DNA of 64,000 nt from Ruminococcus flavefaciens (GTDB taxonomy: Bacteria; Bacillota; Clostridia; Oscillospirales; Ruminococcaceae): positions 186,001 through 250,000 of the forward strand of contig NZ_FPIP01000004.1 of assembly GCF_900119075.1 (NCBI RefSeq), given 5' to 3'. The position numbers and the translations under genes were made by a program. This document shows, one piece after another, positions 33,183 through 43,527 of this stretch. The first letter of the stretch is position 1. Every line of letters starts with the position of its first letter. Below the pieces are notes generated by a model. The model worked only from the letters and a program-made list of their open reading frames with translations. It did not search any database and had not been told where the DNA came from.

Positions 33183-34125
33183 AGAATCTGACCTCGAATT
33201 CGGGCTTTGTAGCTGTTATATCGAGCTTGTTGAGATAGCTGACCGAGGACTCATCGGGAAGCTCGAATTTCAGCTTATATGCGCAGAGAGCCTGACGGAA
33301 TACGCCGAATCTCTTGTTTACAGCTGTATTTCCGTACTTTCCGTCACCGAGGATAGGGGCTCCGATATGTGCAAGGTGAGCGCGTATCTGATGAGTGCGT
33401 CCCGTGTACAGTGTGACTTCCACAAGAGACAGGGGAGCTTTTTCAGCAATAACGCGGTAGCCCGTTTTAATAGGCTTAAAGCTGTCACATGGCGAGTCAA
33501 GAATCTTAACGAGATTTCTTGACTCGTCTTTTTGATGATAGGCGGTGATTATATCCTCTTTTTTCGGCAGAGGAGCAGCAGTTATACAGTGGTATATCTT
33601 ATGGACGCTGCCGCTTCGTATGGCTTCATTGATATCGCGGAGAGCCGCCGCAGTCTTAGCGGCTGTCACAAGTCCGCAGGTGTTTCGGTCAAGGCGGCTG
33701 CAAAGTGCAGGCGCAAAGGAGCTTTCGCTCTCAGGTGAGTATTCCCCCTTATTATATAAGTAGTGTTTAACTCTGTCGATAAGAGTGTCTGTCAGCGGAC
33801 TTCCGTTTGAATGTGAGTCAAGTCCCACAGGCTTGCTGACGATAAGCACATTTTCGTCCTCGTAGACTATGTCAAGGTATGGCGGACAGTTAAGAAAGCT
33901 CATATCGTGCTGTTTTTCCGCAGAAACGTCATCTTTGACGTACACAGTTACGATATCTCCCACATTAAGTTTGGTGGAAATATCGCAGCGTTTTCCGTTT
34001 ATTTTGATATCTTTTTTGCGTATCAGACGATACATCATGCTCTTTGGCATATCTGGAAGAGCTTTTGTCACAAATTTGTCTACTCGCTGACCACTGTCAT
34101 TGTCATTTATTACAAATTTCTTCAT
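33175..34125 (-). CDS. RluA family pseudouridine synthase
   Basis: The 316-residue protein has an N-terminal S4 RNA-binding domain (about 11-75) and a catalytic domain with the conserved Asp in CSRLDRNTCGLV (normally HRLDxxTSG). GRTHQIRAHLAHIGAPILGD is the second signature. RluA-type enzymes modify uridines in rRNA or tRNA; the exact site is unknown. GGAG lies seven bases before the ATG. Confidence 0.92.
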   Translation of the reverse strand: MKKFVINDNDSGQRVDKFVTKALPDMPKSMMYRLIRKKDIKINGKRCDISTKLNVGDIVTVYVKDDVSAEKQHDMSFLNCPPYLDIVYEDENVLIVSKPVGLDSHSNGSPLTDTLIDRVKHYLYNKGEYSPESESSFAPALCSRLDRNTCGLVTAAKTAAALRDINEAIRSGSVHKIYHCITAAPLPKKEDIITAYHQKDESRNLVKILDSPCDSFKPIKTGYRVIAEKAPLSLVEVTLYTGRTHQIRAHLAHIGAPILGDGKYGNTAVNKRFGVFRQALCAYKLKFELPDESSVSYLNKLDITATKPEFEVRFFS

Positions 34126-34238
34126 TTATTATCTCCTGAATATTACATGAAAGTATCTATAAGTTACAAAAACATTTCTAAAATTTCTTCAAACCATACA
34201 AAATTATGCTTCTTTTGATATTTTTTGAACTGTAACAG

Positions 34239-34267
34239 TTGAAATAAATTGAGAAGTATGTTATAAT
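34239..34267 (+). promoter_or_regulatory. sigma-A promoter of the GH25 gene
   Basis: TTGAAA (34239-34244), 17 bases, TATAAT (34262-34267). Confidence 0.75.
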
Positions 34268-34332
34268 TTACAAAAAGCTATGAAACAGTTATTTCTTTTT
34301 TGTAACGTTAACGAAAGGGAGTTTGATCGGAT

Positions 34333-35925
34333 ATGAGGATATATAAGAGCCTGCTTTCTGTACTGATGGCTTGTTCTTTCATCGGTTCAAGTGCAGCATT
34401 ATCACCCTCAGAAGCTTTCGCCGAAAATAATATAAGCTGCAATATATATGATACCACAATTGAGCTTGAAAGTAAAGAGGCTTCGGGCAGTATCTCGGTT
34501 GATACCGCAGAAAACGGTACTGTAGAGGCTGCTGAGCTTACAGAAACGCCGTTTAATGTTTTTGATATTTATAACGCTCATCAGACCTATGTCAAGATGC
34601 ATTCGGGCGACAAGAGCCTGATGTACAAAAAGGCAGAGGGCATAGATGTTTCCTATGCACAGGGAAAGATAGACTGGCAGGCTGTTAAGGACAGCGGAAT
34701 AGATTTCGCTATAATCAGGGCCGGTTACGGTAATGCTGATAAGTATCCCTATCAGAAGGATACATGGTTTCAGTACAATATCGATGAAGCCCAGAAGGTC
34801 GGCATGGATATCGGCATATACTGGTACAGCTACGCTTACAGTCCCGAAGAGGCGCGTGAAGAAGCTATATCATGCTATAACATCATAAAGGATTACAACT
34901 TCAAATATCCTGTTTATTTCGATATTGAGGAGGAAGGTCAGAAGAAGCTCCCTATCTCGGAGATATCTGCGATAATCGATGTTTTCTGCTCTACAATCGA
35001 GTCAAAGGGATATTCCGCAGGCGTATACAGCTTCTCAAGTCTGCTTACGTCCAAGGTCTATCAGCAGGTGCTGGATAAATATGCTGTATGGGTTGCCCAC
35101 TGGGACGTTAAAGCTCCCGGATATACAGGCAATTACGGTATGTGGCAGCACAGCGACAAGGGCAGGGTGAACGGAATCGACACTGTTGTCGATCTGGATC
35201 ACTGCTATGTGAATTATCCGTACCTGATATCTCCCGATACATATGAGCCCGACGGCACAGAGACCGACGCAAGCGTTCCGATACGTCCTGTGAACGTAAA
35301 TAAGGGCGTTGCAAGCGGTATCGACGTTTCGGTATGGCAGGGCAAAATGGATTGGGACAAGGTAAAGGCAAGCGGTATAGATTATGCGATGTTACGCGCA
35401 GGCTACGGCAATCTTGCATCGCAGACCGATAAGTACTTTGAAGCTAACATAGAGGGCGCTGAAAAGGCTGGTATCGACTGCGGAGCTTACTGGTACAGCT
35501 ACGCTGAATCTCCTGAGGACGCTGTCAAGGAAGCAGAGGCTTGTCTGGAGGTCATCGATGGACACAAGTTCGCTTATCCTATATACTACTGTGTAGAGGA
35601 TCAGTGCTTCGCTTCAAAGAGCAACAAGGAGATATCCGATATAATCAAGGCATTCTGCTCGACTCTTGAGAAAAAAGGCTACTATGTAGGCATAAAGAGC
35701 TATGCAAACTTCCTTACTTCAAGAGTGGACGAGTCTGTATTCGCTGATTATGATGTATGGGTAGCTCACTACGGAGTATCAAAGCCCGAGTTCAGCAAGA
35801 ATTACAATATGTGGCAGTATACCAACGACGGAAAGTTAAACGGTCTCAGCGGCAGCTTCAATCTTGATTATGCTTATCTTAAGTTCCCTGAGATAATGAA
35901 AAAGAACCATCTGAACGGTTTCTGA
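34333..35925 (+). CDS. secreted protein with two GH25 (lysozyme) domains, the second with altered active site
   Basis: The 530-residue protein has a signal peptide and two GH25 domains (about 105-300 and 325-525). Domain 1 keeps GIDVSYAQGKIDW and the catalytic pair in YFDIEEEGQ. Domain 2 keeps GIDVSVWQGKMDW, but the matching segment is YYCVEDQCF, with Cys in place of the Asp of DxE, so it may bind rather than cut. GH25 enzymes hydrolyse the glycan of peptidoglycan. The window holds several other wall-enzyme homologues with missing residues. Confidence 0.9.
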   Translation: MRIYKSLLSVLMACSFIGSSAALSPSEAFAENNISCNIYDTTIELESKEASGSISVDTAENGTVEAAELTETPFNVFDIYNAHQTYVKMHSGDKSLMYKKAEGIDVSYAQGKIDWQAVKDSGIDFAIIRAGYGNADKYPYQKDTWFQYNIDEAQKVGMDIGIYWYSYAYSPEEAREEAISCYNIIKDYNFKYPVYFDIEEEGQKKLPISEISAIIDVFCSTIESKGYSAGVYSFSSLLTSKVYQQVLDKYAVWVAHWDVKAPGYTGNYGMWQHSDKGRVNGIDTVVDLDHCYVNYPYLISPDTYEPDGTETDASVPIRPVNVNKGVASGIDVSVWQGKMDWDKVKASGIDYAMLRAGYGNLASQTDKYFEANIEGAEKAGIDCGAYWYSYAESPEDAVKEAEACLEVIDGHKFAYPIYYCVEDQCFASKSNKEISDIIKAFCSTLEKKGYYVGIKSYANFLTSRVDESVFADYDVWVAHYGVSKPEFSKNYNMWQYTNDGKLNGLSGSFNLDYAYLKFPEIMKKNHLNGF

Positions 35926-35937
35926 TAACGAAGATCA

Positions 35938-35970
35938 ATATGCATACCGTTTTTCGCGGTATGCATATTT
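35938..35970 (+). terminator. terminator of the GH25 gene
   Basis: A 12-bp stem with arms ATATGCATACCG and CGGTATGCATAT is followed by TTT. Confidence 0.8.
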
Positions 35971-35988
35971 TATGTAAAGAAGGCAGTT

Positions 35989-38900
35989 ATGGTTGAATTT
36001 ATAACAGGTGCGGCAGGCTGTGGAAAAACCACAGGAATGTTTGCAAAGATACAGAAAAAATGCGGTGCGGCAGAAAAGCTCTGCATAATAGTTCCCGAGC
36101 AGTTTTCGCAGGATTTCGATAAAAAGCTCTATTTCTATCTTGGTGCGGAGAACTTCAACGAGCTTTTTTCCCTGAGCTTTACAGGTCTGGCAAGACAGCT
36201 TTTCCAGCTCTACGGCGATCCTGACCGAAAGGGCGAATTTGCCGATGATATGGCGAAAATGATTCTCATATATCAGGCTGTGAACGCCGCGATGTCACGT
36301 CCCGAGTCTCTCAGCAGCTTCCGCAGACAGAGTCAGCAGAGCGGCTTTGCTGAGGAGATAATGACGCTGATACGCGATATCAAGCGCTCGGGCATATCTC
36401 CCGAGGAACTTGTACAGCGCTCCCGTACTCTCGACAAGAGACTTATGGACAAGACCGACGATGTTGCGGCTATTTTTCTTGAATATCAGCGCCTCATGGC
36501 TGAGTACGGCTTCAAGGACGAGCTTGACAATATCCGCGAAGCCGCAAAGATAGCGAATCTCCACGAGTATTTCAAGGGCAAGACGGTCTTTCTCGACGAA
36601 TTTGAGAGCTTTACCGCAGACCAGTACGAAATGCTCCGCGTTATGATATCCTCAGCGGAAAATGTGTGCATAGCCCTCAGAACAGACGACGTCAACGCAG
36701 GAGCGTACACACTTTTTGAGACCGTAAACGACACCTACAGGAAGATAATGAATATCTGCCGCGAAATCGGCGTGGAAACTTCCGTAGAAAAGTGTGAAAA
36801 GTGTTACAGATTTAAAACTCCCGATCTTGAATACGTCAGCAGGAGAGCCCTTGTGAACCAGAAAAACGAGGCGGATAAAGCTCCGAAGGCTGAGAATGTG
36901 CGTATTTTCGAGGCAAGGGATATGTATGACGAGGCGGAGTTCGTATGCGCCGTTATCAAGCACCTTGTCTATGAGGACAGGTCGCTGATGTACAAGGATA
37001 TTGCCATAATCTCCAATGATATCGCAGTTTATTCAGACGTGCTGAAGGCTTCATTCAAGAGATACGATATCCCGTATTTCCTGAGCCTTGAAAAGGACGT
37101 CGCTCATACCTCGGTAATGGTGTTCTTTACGTCCATGCTCGATATATTATCCAGCCGCCGTATCCGCTCGGAGCAGATATTCCGATTCCTCAAAAGCGGA
37201 CTTCTGGACGTTACTCTCACTGAGGTATCTCTGCTGGAGAATTACTGCTATAAATGGGACGTTGACGGCGACAGCTGGCTGGAGGAGTTCACTGCCGAGG
37301 ACGAACAGCTGGAGCTCCTTGAAAATATCAGAAAAAAGACTGTAGTTCCACTTATAAAGCTGAAAAAGAAGCTGAATGGCAAAAACACTGCCGAAAAGCT
37401 GTGCGGTTTGCTATATGACCATATAGTTTACTGCAATGCTGAGAAAAACACCGCAAAGCTCATGGGACAGCTCATCAAGCAGGATAAGGACTACGAAGCG
37501 GCGGAGCTGAAACGACTCTGGGGCTGCCTTATGGATATACTGGACAGTCTTTGTGATACACTCGGCGGCAGGGAGATAAGCTTTGCCGAGTTTTCACGCA
37601 TTATCCGTTCTATGATAGGACGTATCAAGTATTCAGTGCCGCCCCAGACTCTTGACGCTGTTACTGCGGCTTCTGCGCGAATGGCAAGACTTGACTCCCC
37701 GAGAGTTGTATTCGTCATGGGAGCCAACGACGGGGATTTCCCCAATCAGATAAGTCTCCACGGACTGTTCTCCGAGGCTGAGAAGTCAAAGCTTTCCGAG
37801 AACGGCATTGAGCTTTCAACGCCTCTTGCAGAACTTATCGCTTCGGAGCGCCTTGTAGTTTACAAGGCTGTATCCGCGGCTTCGGACAAGCTCTATATAA
37901 CCTATCCGCTGTCCGATCTATCGGGACAGGCAAAATATCCTGCCCAGATCGTTGACAGGATAATTGCCATGTTCGGCGACGAGAGCATTCGCATGACAAG
38001 CGGCAGTATTTCCACTGACTATTACGCAGCTACGCTACATTCCGCGTTCTATCATTATATGCAGGAGCGAAAAAGCAATGACACCGCTGTTGCTTCTGTC
38101 AAGGAGCTTCTCATGGGCGCTCCCGACTACAGGCGCAGGCTGTCTTATGTAATGAGCAGGGGCTATCACACCCAGAGCTTCAGCATAGACAGGGATATCA
38201 TGGAAAAGCTGCAAAGCTTCGAGCCGCTGAAGCTGTCATCATCGGGACTTGAAGAGTACAACCTGTGCCATTTCAAATACTTCTGCGACAAGTGTCTGAG
38301 ACTTCATCTCAACGAAAAGGTGGAGCTTGACGCAAGAATCGCAGGCGAGCTGACTCACAGGTGCTTTTACGGTATTCTCGGAAAGTACAGCAAGACAGAG
38401 TTCGTGAACCTGTCCTGTGACGCTGTAAAGTCGGAGATAAACACCTGCGCAGAGGAATACCGCAATGAGGCTCTTGCAGGAGATTTCGGCAAGGACGCCA
38501 AGTTTGACCTTATCTTCAATAAGCTGACTGAGCGTATGTCCGAGGTATTCATGTATACCCAGCAGGCGCTTATGGCTTCGGATTTCGTGCCCCACAAGTT
38601 CGAGCTTGACCTGAGAGACAGCCATTCCGTGATACTGCCCTTCGGCGACGGCAGAAAGCTCAGCTTCGGCGGTATAGTTGACCGAGCTGATGTGTGCGAC
38701 ATGGACGGTGATAAGTATCTCCGCATAATCGACTACAAGAGCAGCCGCAAGGACATAACGGCGGAAACTCTTGCCTGCGGAATCAATATGCAGATGCTGC
38801 TGTATCTCTTTGCTTCCACGGACAAGGGCGGCATATACGAGGGCTATTTGCCTGCGGGAGTTCTTTATTCTCCCGTAAGGATATCTGAGGTGCATCTCGA

Positions 38901-39324
38901 ATCACACAAGGTGGATTCAAAGAATACGGGAGCTGTCAATTCAGCGCTCCGTACCAGCGGACTTGTCCTCGGTGACAGGGATATTCTTGAAGCTATGGAA
39001 AAGAACGTCCGCGGCGAGTTCATACCCGTAAAGCTTGACAAAAACGGAGTTCCCGACAAAAATTCCGCTTGTATATCCGCAGAGGGAATGACCTTGCTGA
39101 GAAATTACACCTACGGCAAGCTGAAAAGCATGGCTGAGTCCCTCCTTGCAGGCGACGCCGAAGCTGTTCCGCTTCTTATGGGGAACAAGCTGCCCTGCAC
39201 CTACTGCGAGTACATGAATATATGCGATAATTCAGAGCTTGAACGGCAGAGAACGCCCGACGAGATCGCGGTTGCCGAGGCTCAGGAGATACTGGGCAAG
39301 AAATACAAGGGAGAGGAGGAGTAA
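35989..39324 (+). CDS. addB: helicase-exonuclease AddAB, subunit AddB
   Basis: The 1111-residue protein has Walker A GAAGCGKT (7-14), a helicase-like middle and a C-terminal RecB-type nuclease domain with LRIIDYKSSRKD. The four Cys of the AddB iron-sulfur cluster are present: one in LEEYNLCHFKYFCDKC-like sequence near 760 and the last group in PCTYCEYMNIC near 1070. With AddA it processes double-strand breaks up to Chi for RecA. It lies directly before addA. Confidence 0.96.
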   Translation: MVEFITGAAGCGKTTGMFAKIQKKCGAAEKLCIIVPEQFSQDFDKKLYFYLGAENFNELFSLSFTGLARQLFQLYGDPDRKGEFADDMAKMILIYQAVNAAMSRPESLSSFRRQSQQSGFAEEIMTLIRDIKRSGISPEELVQRSRTLDKRLMDKTDDVAAIFLEYQRLMAEYGFKDELDNIREAAKIANLHEYFKGKTVFLDEFESFTADQYEMLRVMISSAENVCIALRTDDVNAGAYTLFETVNDTYRKIMNICREIGVETSVEKCEKCYRFKTPDLEYVSRRALVNQKNEADKAPKAENVRIFEARDMYDEAEFVCAVIKHLVYEDRSLMYKDIAIISNDIAVYSDVLKASFKRYDIPYFLSLEKDVAHTSVMVFFTSMLDILSSRRIRSEQIFRFLKSGLLDVTLTEVSLLENYCYKWDVDGDSWLEEFTAEDEQLELLENIRKKTVVPLIKLKKKLNGKNTAEKLCGLLYDHIVYCNAEKNTAKLMGQLIKQDKDYEAAELKRLWGCLMDILDSLCDTLGGREISFAEFSRIIRSMIGRIKYSVPPQTLDAVTAASARMARLDSPRVVFVMGANDGDFPNQISLHGLFSEAEKSKLSENGIELSTPLAELIASERLVVYKAVSAASDKLYITYPLSDLSGQAKYPAQIVDRIIAMFGDESIRMTSGSISTDYYAATLHSAFYHYMQERKSNDTAVASVKELLMGAPDYRRRLSYVMSRGYHTQSFSIDRDIMEKLQSFEPLKLSSSGLEEYNLCHFKYFCDKCLRLHLNEKVELDARIAGELTHRCFYGILGKYSKTEFVNLSCDAVKSEINTCAEEYRNEALAGDFGKDAKFDLIFNKLTERMSEVFMYTQQALMASDFVPHKFELDLRDSHSVILPFGDGRKLSFGGIVDRADVCDMDGDKYLRIIDYKSSRKDITAETLACGINMQMLLYLFASTDKGGIYEGYLPAGVLYSPVRISEVHLESHKVDSKNTGAVNSALRTSGLVLGDRDILEAMEKNVRGEFIPVKLDKNGVPDKNSACISAEGMTLLRNYTYGKLKSMAESLLAGDAEAVPLLMGNKLPCTYCEYMNICDNSELERQRTPDEIAVAEAQEILGKKYKGEEE

Positions 39325-39325
39325 T

Positions 39326-42300
39326 ATGAGCTGGACGCAGCAGCAGCAGAATGCTATTGACGCGAGAGATACGTCCCTTATCGTATCTGCAGCCGCAGGA
39401 AGCGGCAAGACGGCGGTACTTACGGAGAGACTGGTTCAGCTCATAGCCGACAAGGATTCGGGAGTCCGCGCAGACAGAATGGTAGTTGTTACCTTTACAA
39501 ACGACGCCGCAGCGGAACTGAAAAAGCGCCTTGACAGCAAGCTCCGCGCTCTTATCAACGAGCACCCCGATGACCGTCATCTGCTAAAACAACAGATACT
39601 TCTGCAAAGTGCAAGGATATCGACGATAAACTCCTTCTGCTTCGACCTTATAAGGGATAATATAGGCGAAAACGGCGTGACCTCGGGATTCAGCGTGCTT
39701 GACGACACTGATAACAAGGTGCTGAGAGCCCGTGCTCTTGAAGAGCTTATCAACTATTACAGCGCCAATGAGTACGACAAGATATCCTTTATGTACGACC
39801 GTTTCTGCATAAAAGACGAGAAAAGGCTTGTGGAAGTCATCGAAAGGGCGGATAATTTCCTATCTTCCGTAACAATGTCCGAAAAATGGCTTGAAACAGC
39901 CGTGGAAAACTACAACACTGATTTTGAGAGCTCGGTCTATTGCCGTAAGCTCATTGAAACTCTTACCCGTCAGCTTGAATCGGCACTTAAAGCGGCTGAT
40001 GATAATATGGGCATGATAAGCCGAATTTTCCCCGATATGGCGGCTGCGGCGGCAGTGAAGTCCTATGAGCAGGCTGAAAACGACTACGATAATGTGTCAG
40101 ACCTGCTGGGAGTATTCAGAAACGGACGTATCCCCACAGCTGAAGAATGTGCAAAGGCTGAGGATTTCGCAGACCTTGTGAGAGTCGGAAAGACTCCACA
40201 TGACAAGGCTCTGAGGGATATCTTCAAGAAAAAGCGCGATATAATCAAAAAGAGCGTTGCCAAAGTCATAAGCAGTATCACCTCCGTTGAGAGCGACTTT
40301 GCCGAGAGCGGCGAGGTGACTGCTGTTCTTGCGGATATGCTGAGAAAGTACCATGAGATACTGTGGGAGAAGAAGTGCGAGAAAAATGCTCTCAGCTTTG
40401 ATGACGGCGAGCGCCTTGCGCTGGATATTCTTGCTGCCGAGGACGAAAACGGCAGGATAATACAGTCCGAAGCTGCTGAGAAGATAGCCGACTTTTACGA
40501 TATAATCATGATAGACGAGTATCAGGACTCCAATAACAAGCAGGACCTGATATTCAAGCTCATATCCAAGAATTATAAGCTCGGAGAAAACGGTGAGCCC
40601 CTCTACGGCGACAATGTTTTCCTTGTTGGCGACGTGAAGCAGTCTATCTACCGTTTCAGACTGGCGAATCCGCGGAACTTCATAAACACGCTGAAAGGTG
40701 CGGACAAGTATTCCGCAGACAGCGACAGCAAAAATCAGTACATAACCCTTAACAAAAATTTCCGGAGCTCACCGCAGGTCATCGACTTCGTAAACTATGT
40801 TTTTTCTCAGATAATGAGCGAAAACTGCGGCGATATTGACTATAACAGCGACGAAATGCTATATTTCGGAGCACAGCATTTCACTGAGAGCGGCGGAAGT
40901 CAGCGTATCACTCACATCTCGTTTATCAATGACGAGCCCTGTGAAGATGACGAGGAAAGCGTTAATATCAAGGCTGACCGAGAGGCGGTATTCACGGCAC
41001 AGAAAATAGCGGATATGCTGAAAAATGGCGTTCTTGTCACCGACAGGGACGGCATTCAGCGTCCGTGCAGACCGTCGGATTTCTGTATCCTTGTGCGAAA
41101 CAACTCCTACATCAACGTCTATGCCGACGAGCTCAACAGGATAGGCGTGCCTGCAAAGGGCAACGAGGAGGCAGGCTACCTTAAATCCCGTGAAATAGCA
41201 GTTCTTATCGACCTGCTGAGAGTTATCAGCAACCCATTGCAGGATATTCCAATGGCAGCGGTAATGACCTCGCCTATGTATATGTTCAGTATATCCGACC
41301 TTGCGGTCATAAAGTCACTCGACAAGCACAGAGCACTTTTTGCGATAATTCGTGGCCTGGCAGAGGGAGAGTATGAGGAATGCACGGATATGTTCCTGAG
41401 GGAGCATTGTATGGAGTTCCTTGAATCCCTTGACGAATTCAGGCTTGACTCCGTGACTATGACTTTAGGCGAGCTTATCGGCGAGATATATGATACCACG
41501 GACTTTATCTCAGTTATGCAGCTCTACAGCGACGGCGACCAGAAACGTGCAAATCTCCGCGCGCTGATACAGTATGCTCAGAATTATGAGAGCTCCGCCG
41601 CATTTGACGGCACGGGCGGACTTAACGGATTTCTGCGTCACCTTGACAGAGTCATGGAGAACGGCGACTACGCACAGGGCAAGATATCGGCTTCGGCAGG
41701 TGAATACGTCAACGTTCTGACGCTTCATCGCTCCAAGGGACTGGAATTTCCATTTGTTTTCATAGCAGAGACCTCCGTGAACTTCAAATTCGACTCAAAA
41801 ACTGTCATGTGCAGCGACGACGGCAGGATAGGCTATGTGCTGTATGAGCCGACATTGTTCCGAAAGTACAGGACGTTCCAGCAGACCATGCTCTCAGCCG
41901 AGGAGGAAAGAGCCACACGAAGCGAGGAAATGAGACTTCTCTACGTCGGACTTACAAGGGCTCAGCAGCAGCTTTTCATAAATCTGAAATGCAGCGAAAA
42001 GGCACTGAAACGTGTAAACTCCCTCATTGACAGCTGTATGCTCCACAATGACGACATAACCGAGTGGGTGTCAGAGGCTAAGAGCTTTTCTGACTGGCTT
42101 TGGGCTGCTGTTATACGCAGTAAGGAGTTTGCGGATATCGCTCAGCAGCTTGGGCTTGATGTCAGCAGACTTGGAGCAGGCAGTGCGGCTGATACGCTGT
42201 TTGAGTACGAGATTGTTGAGACAGCTTCGGCTGAAACCGAGGAAAGCGAAGAGGAAACAGAGGAGGCTGCGGCTGACGAAGTGCTCATTGCAAAGATGAA

Positions 42301-42964
42301 GGACATCATAGACTTTAAGTACGACAGAACGCTTTCCGAGACTCCTGCAAAGCTGAGCGTTACCCAGATAACCAAGAAGCTTAAAGAGAACGACGACCGT
42401 TTCGATTTCAGGTTGAAACGCCCGAAGTTCAAGTCCGAGGGTACAAAGCTGACAGGTGCAGAGCGCGGAACGGCGATACACACATTTTTCCAGTACTGCG
42501 ACTTTGACAATGCTATTAATGCTGCCGAATCCGAGATAGCAAGCATTACGCAAAAGGGCTATATCAGCAGGGCAGAGGCGGAATCCATAAGCGTTGAGAA
42601 CGTTGCGGCGTTCTTCGAAAGCAGTCTATATGACAGGATAAAGAGCTCCCTGCGCTATGTCAGGGAGAAGAAATTCATGGTAGCGGTCTCTCAGCTTGAT
42701 ATCGAGAACGAAACTCTCGACAGGCTGAAAAAGTCCGACGGCATGATAAAGGGTATTATCGACCTTATGTTTGAGGAGCCTGACGGCATAGTCATAGTAG
42801 ACTACAAGTCCGACAGGGGAGTATCCCTTGCGGCGCTGAAAGAGCGGTATGCTATGCAGCTGAGGCTTTACAAGGCGGCAATAGAGCTGACCACAGGCAA
42901 GAGAGTAAAGGAAACTTTGCTCTATTCCTTTGAGCTGAAGGACAGCATTACAGTTGAACTTTGA
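39326..42964 (+). CDS. addA: helicase-exonuclease AddAB, subunit AddA
   Basis: The 1212-residue UvrD-like helicase has Walker A AAAGSGKT (22-29), the DEYQDSN motif II, GDVKQSIYRFRLANP, the LLYVGLTRAQQQLF motif VI and a C-terminal PD-(D/E)XK nuclease with GIIDLMFEE and VIVDYKSDRG. I chose ATG 39326, one base after the addB stop, with GAGGAG upstream; the longer in-frame extension lies inside addB. The pair forms a two-gene unit. Confidence 0.96.
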   Translation: MSWTQQQQNAIDARDTSLIVSAAAGSGKTAVLTERLVQLIADKDSGVRADRMVVVTFTNDAAAELKKRLDSKLRALINEHPDDRHLLKQQILLQSARISTINSFCFDLIRDNIGENGVTSGFSVLDDTDNKVLRARALEELINYYSANEYDKISFMYDRFCIKDEKRLVEVIERADNFLSSVTMSEKWLETAVENYNTDFESSVYCRKLIETLTRQLESALKAADDNMGMISRIFPDMAAAAAVKSYEQAENDYDNVSDLLGVFRNGRIPTAEECAKAEDFADLVRVGKTPHDKALRDIFKKKRDIIKKSVAKVISSITSVESDFAESGEVTAVLADMLRKYHEILWEKKCEKNALSFDDGERLALDILAAEDENGRIIQSEAAEKIADFYDIIMIDEYQDSNNKQDLIFKLISKNYKLGENGEPLYGDNVFLVGDVKQSIYRFRLANPRNFINTLKGADKYSADSDSKNQYITLNKNFRSSPQVIDFVNYVFSQIMSENCGDIDYNSDEMLYFGAQHFTESGGSQRITHISFINDEPCEDDEESVNIKADREAVFTAQKIADMLKNGVLVTDRDGIQRPCRPSDFCILVRNNSYINVYADELNRIGVPAKGNEEAGYLKSREIAVLIDLLRVISNPLQDIPMAAVMTSPMYMFSISDLAVIKSLDKHRALFAIIRGLAEGEYEECTDMFLREHCMEFLESLDEFRLDSVTMTLGELIGEIYDTTDFISVMQLYSDGDQKRANLRALIQYAQNYESSAAFDGTGGLNGFLRHLDRVMENGDYAQGKISASAGEYVNVLTLHRSKGLEFPFVFIAETSVNFKFDSKTVMCSDDGRIGYVLYEPTLFRKYRTFQQTMLSAEEERATRSEEMRLLYVGLTRAQQQLFINLKCSEKALKRVNSLIDSCMLHNDDITEWVSEAKSFSDWLWAAVIRSKEFADIAQQLGLDVSRLGAGSAADTLFEYEIVETASAETEESEEETEEAAADEVLIAKMKDIIDFKYDRTLSETPAKLSVTQITKKLKENDDRFDFRLKRPKFKSEGTKLTGAERGTAIHTFFQYCDFDNAINAAESEIASITQKGYISRAEAESISVENVAAFFESSLYDRIKSSLRYVREKKFMVAVSQLDIENETLDRLKKSDGMIKGIIDLMFEEPDGIVIVDYKSDRGVSLAALKERYAMQLRLYKAAIELTTGKRVKETLLYSFELKDSITVEL

Positions 42965-42966
42965 TG

Positions 42967-42994
42967 AACAGGCTCTCCAAAGGGGGAGCCTGTT
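42967..42994 (+). terminator. terminator of addBA
   Basis: AACAGGCTC pairs with GAGCCTGTT two bases after the addA stop codon; the T-tract is weak. Confidence 0.65.
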
Positions 42995-43054
42995 GTGCTG
43001 TCTGTATAAGATAGAACATAGTTTTTGTATAATTCGCAGAATATGAAAAAAATG

Positions 43055-43083
43055 TTGACAAGGAAATTATTCTGTACTATAAT
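43055..43083 (+). promoter_or_regulatory. perfect sigma-A promoter with a long leader
   Basis: TTGACA (43055-43060), 17 bases, TATAAT (43078-43083), both exact consensus. The next gene starts about 440 bases downstream. Confidence 0.85.
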
Positions 43084-43089
43084 ATAAGA

Positions 43090-43518
43090 TACAGAGATAT
43101 ATAATATTATGGTGTAGAATGAACAAAAGAAGGAAACAAATTTCGCAATGCTGAATAAAAACATACAGGCACGGCGGTTTTCCTTTAAAAGTTCTAATAT
43201 TTTTCGGAGTCGACAGCTGAGGCTGACTATAGGTATTTACAGACGTACTGTTTCTGCATATCTTGCCATTAGTTAAAGCTGACGTAAAAGGTGTCGCACC
43301 TTTGTATCCGGGTTACTACAGAACAGGCAGGGAAACAGCAGTGTCTTTTTATTTTTCCCTTGCGGCGGACAAGTCGGGGGAAGCTGAACAAAGATAATTT
43401 GGCTGAAATGCTATTCTGATATAAATAATACTCGGGCGTATGCCTGAAAAACGATAGAAAAATAAAGAAAAAGAACCAAAGTATTATTTTATGATGTAGA
43501 ACAAAACAATCGGAGGAT
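43090..43518 (+). other. long structured 5' leader of the VanY-like gene, class unknown
   Basis: About 430 bases lie between the promoter and the gene. Hairpins are visible (AAAGGTG/CACCTTT near 43290; AGGGAAA/TTTCCCT near 43330-43365), with conserved-looking unpaired stretches such as TCGACAGCTGAGGCTGAC and TATCCGGGTTACTAC. Genes for wall peptidases often carry c-di-AMP (ydaO) riboswitches, but the order of elements does not fit that class. No large ORF lies in it. Confidence 0.4.
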
Positions 43519-43527
43519 ATGGTAAAA

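Noticed and set aside
35108..35419. 103-codon minus-strand frame rich in Arg and Pro
   Set aside because: It is antisense to the GH25 gene, a typical shadow frame.
39239..39325. N-terminal extension of AddA
   Set aside because: The extra 29 codons overlap addB in another frame; the ATG at 39326 has a strong ribosome site and gives the normal AddA start.
43090..43518. c-di-AMP (ydaO) riboswitch
   Set aside because: Some pieces look alike (GGGTTACT, CGACAGCT) but they are in the wrong order and the paired core cannot be drawn.
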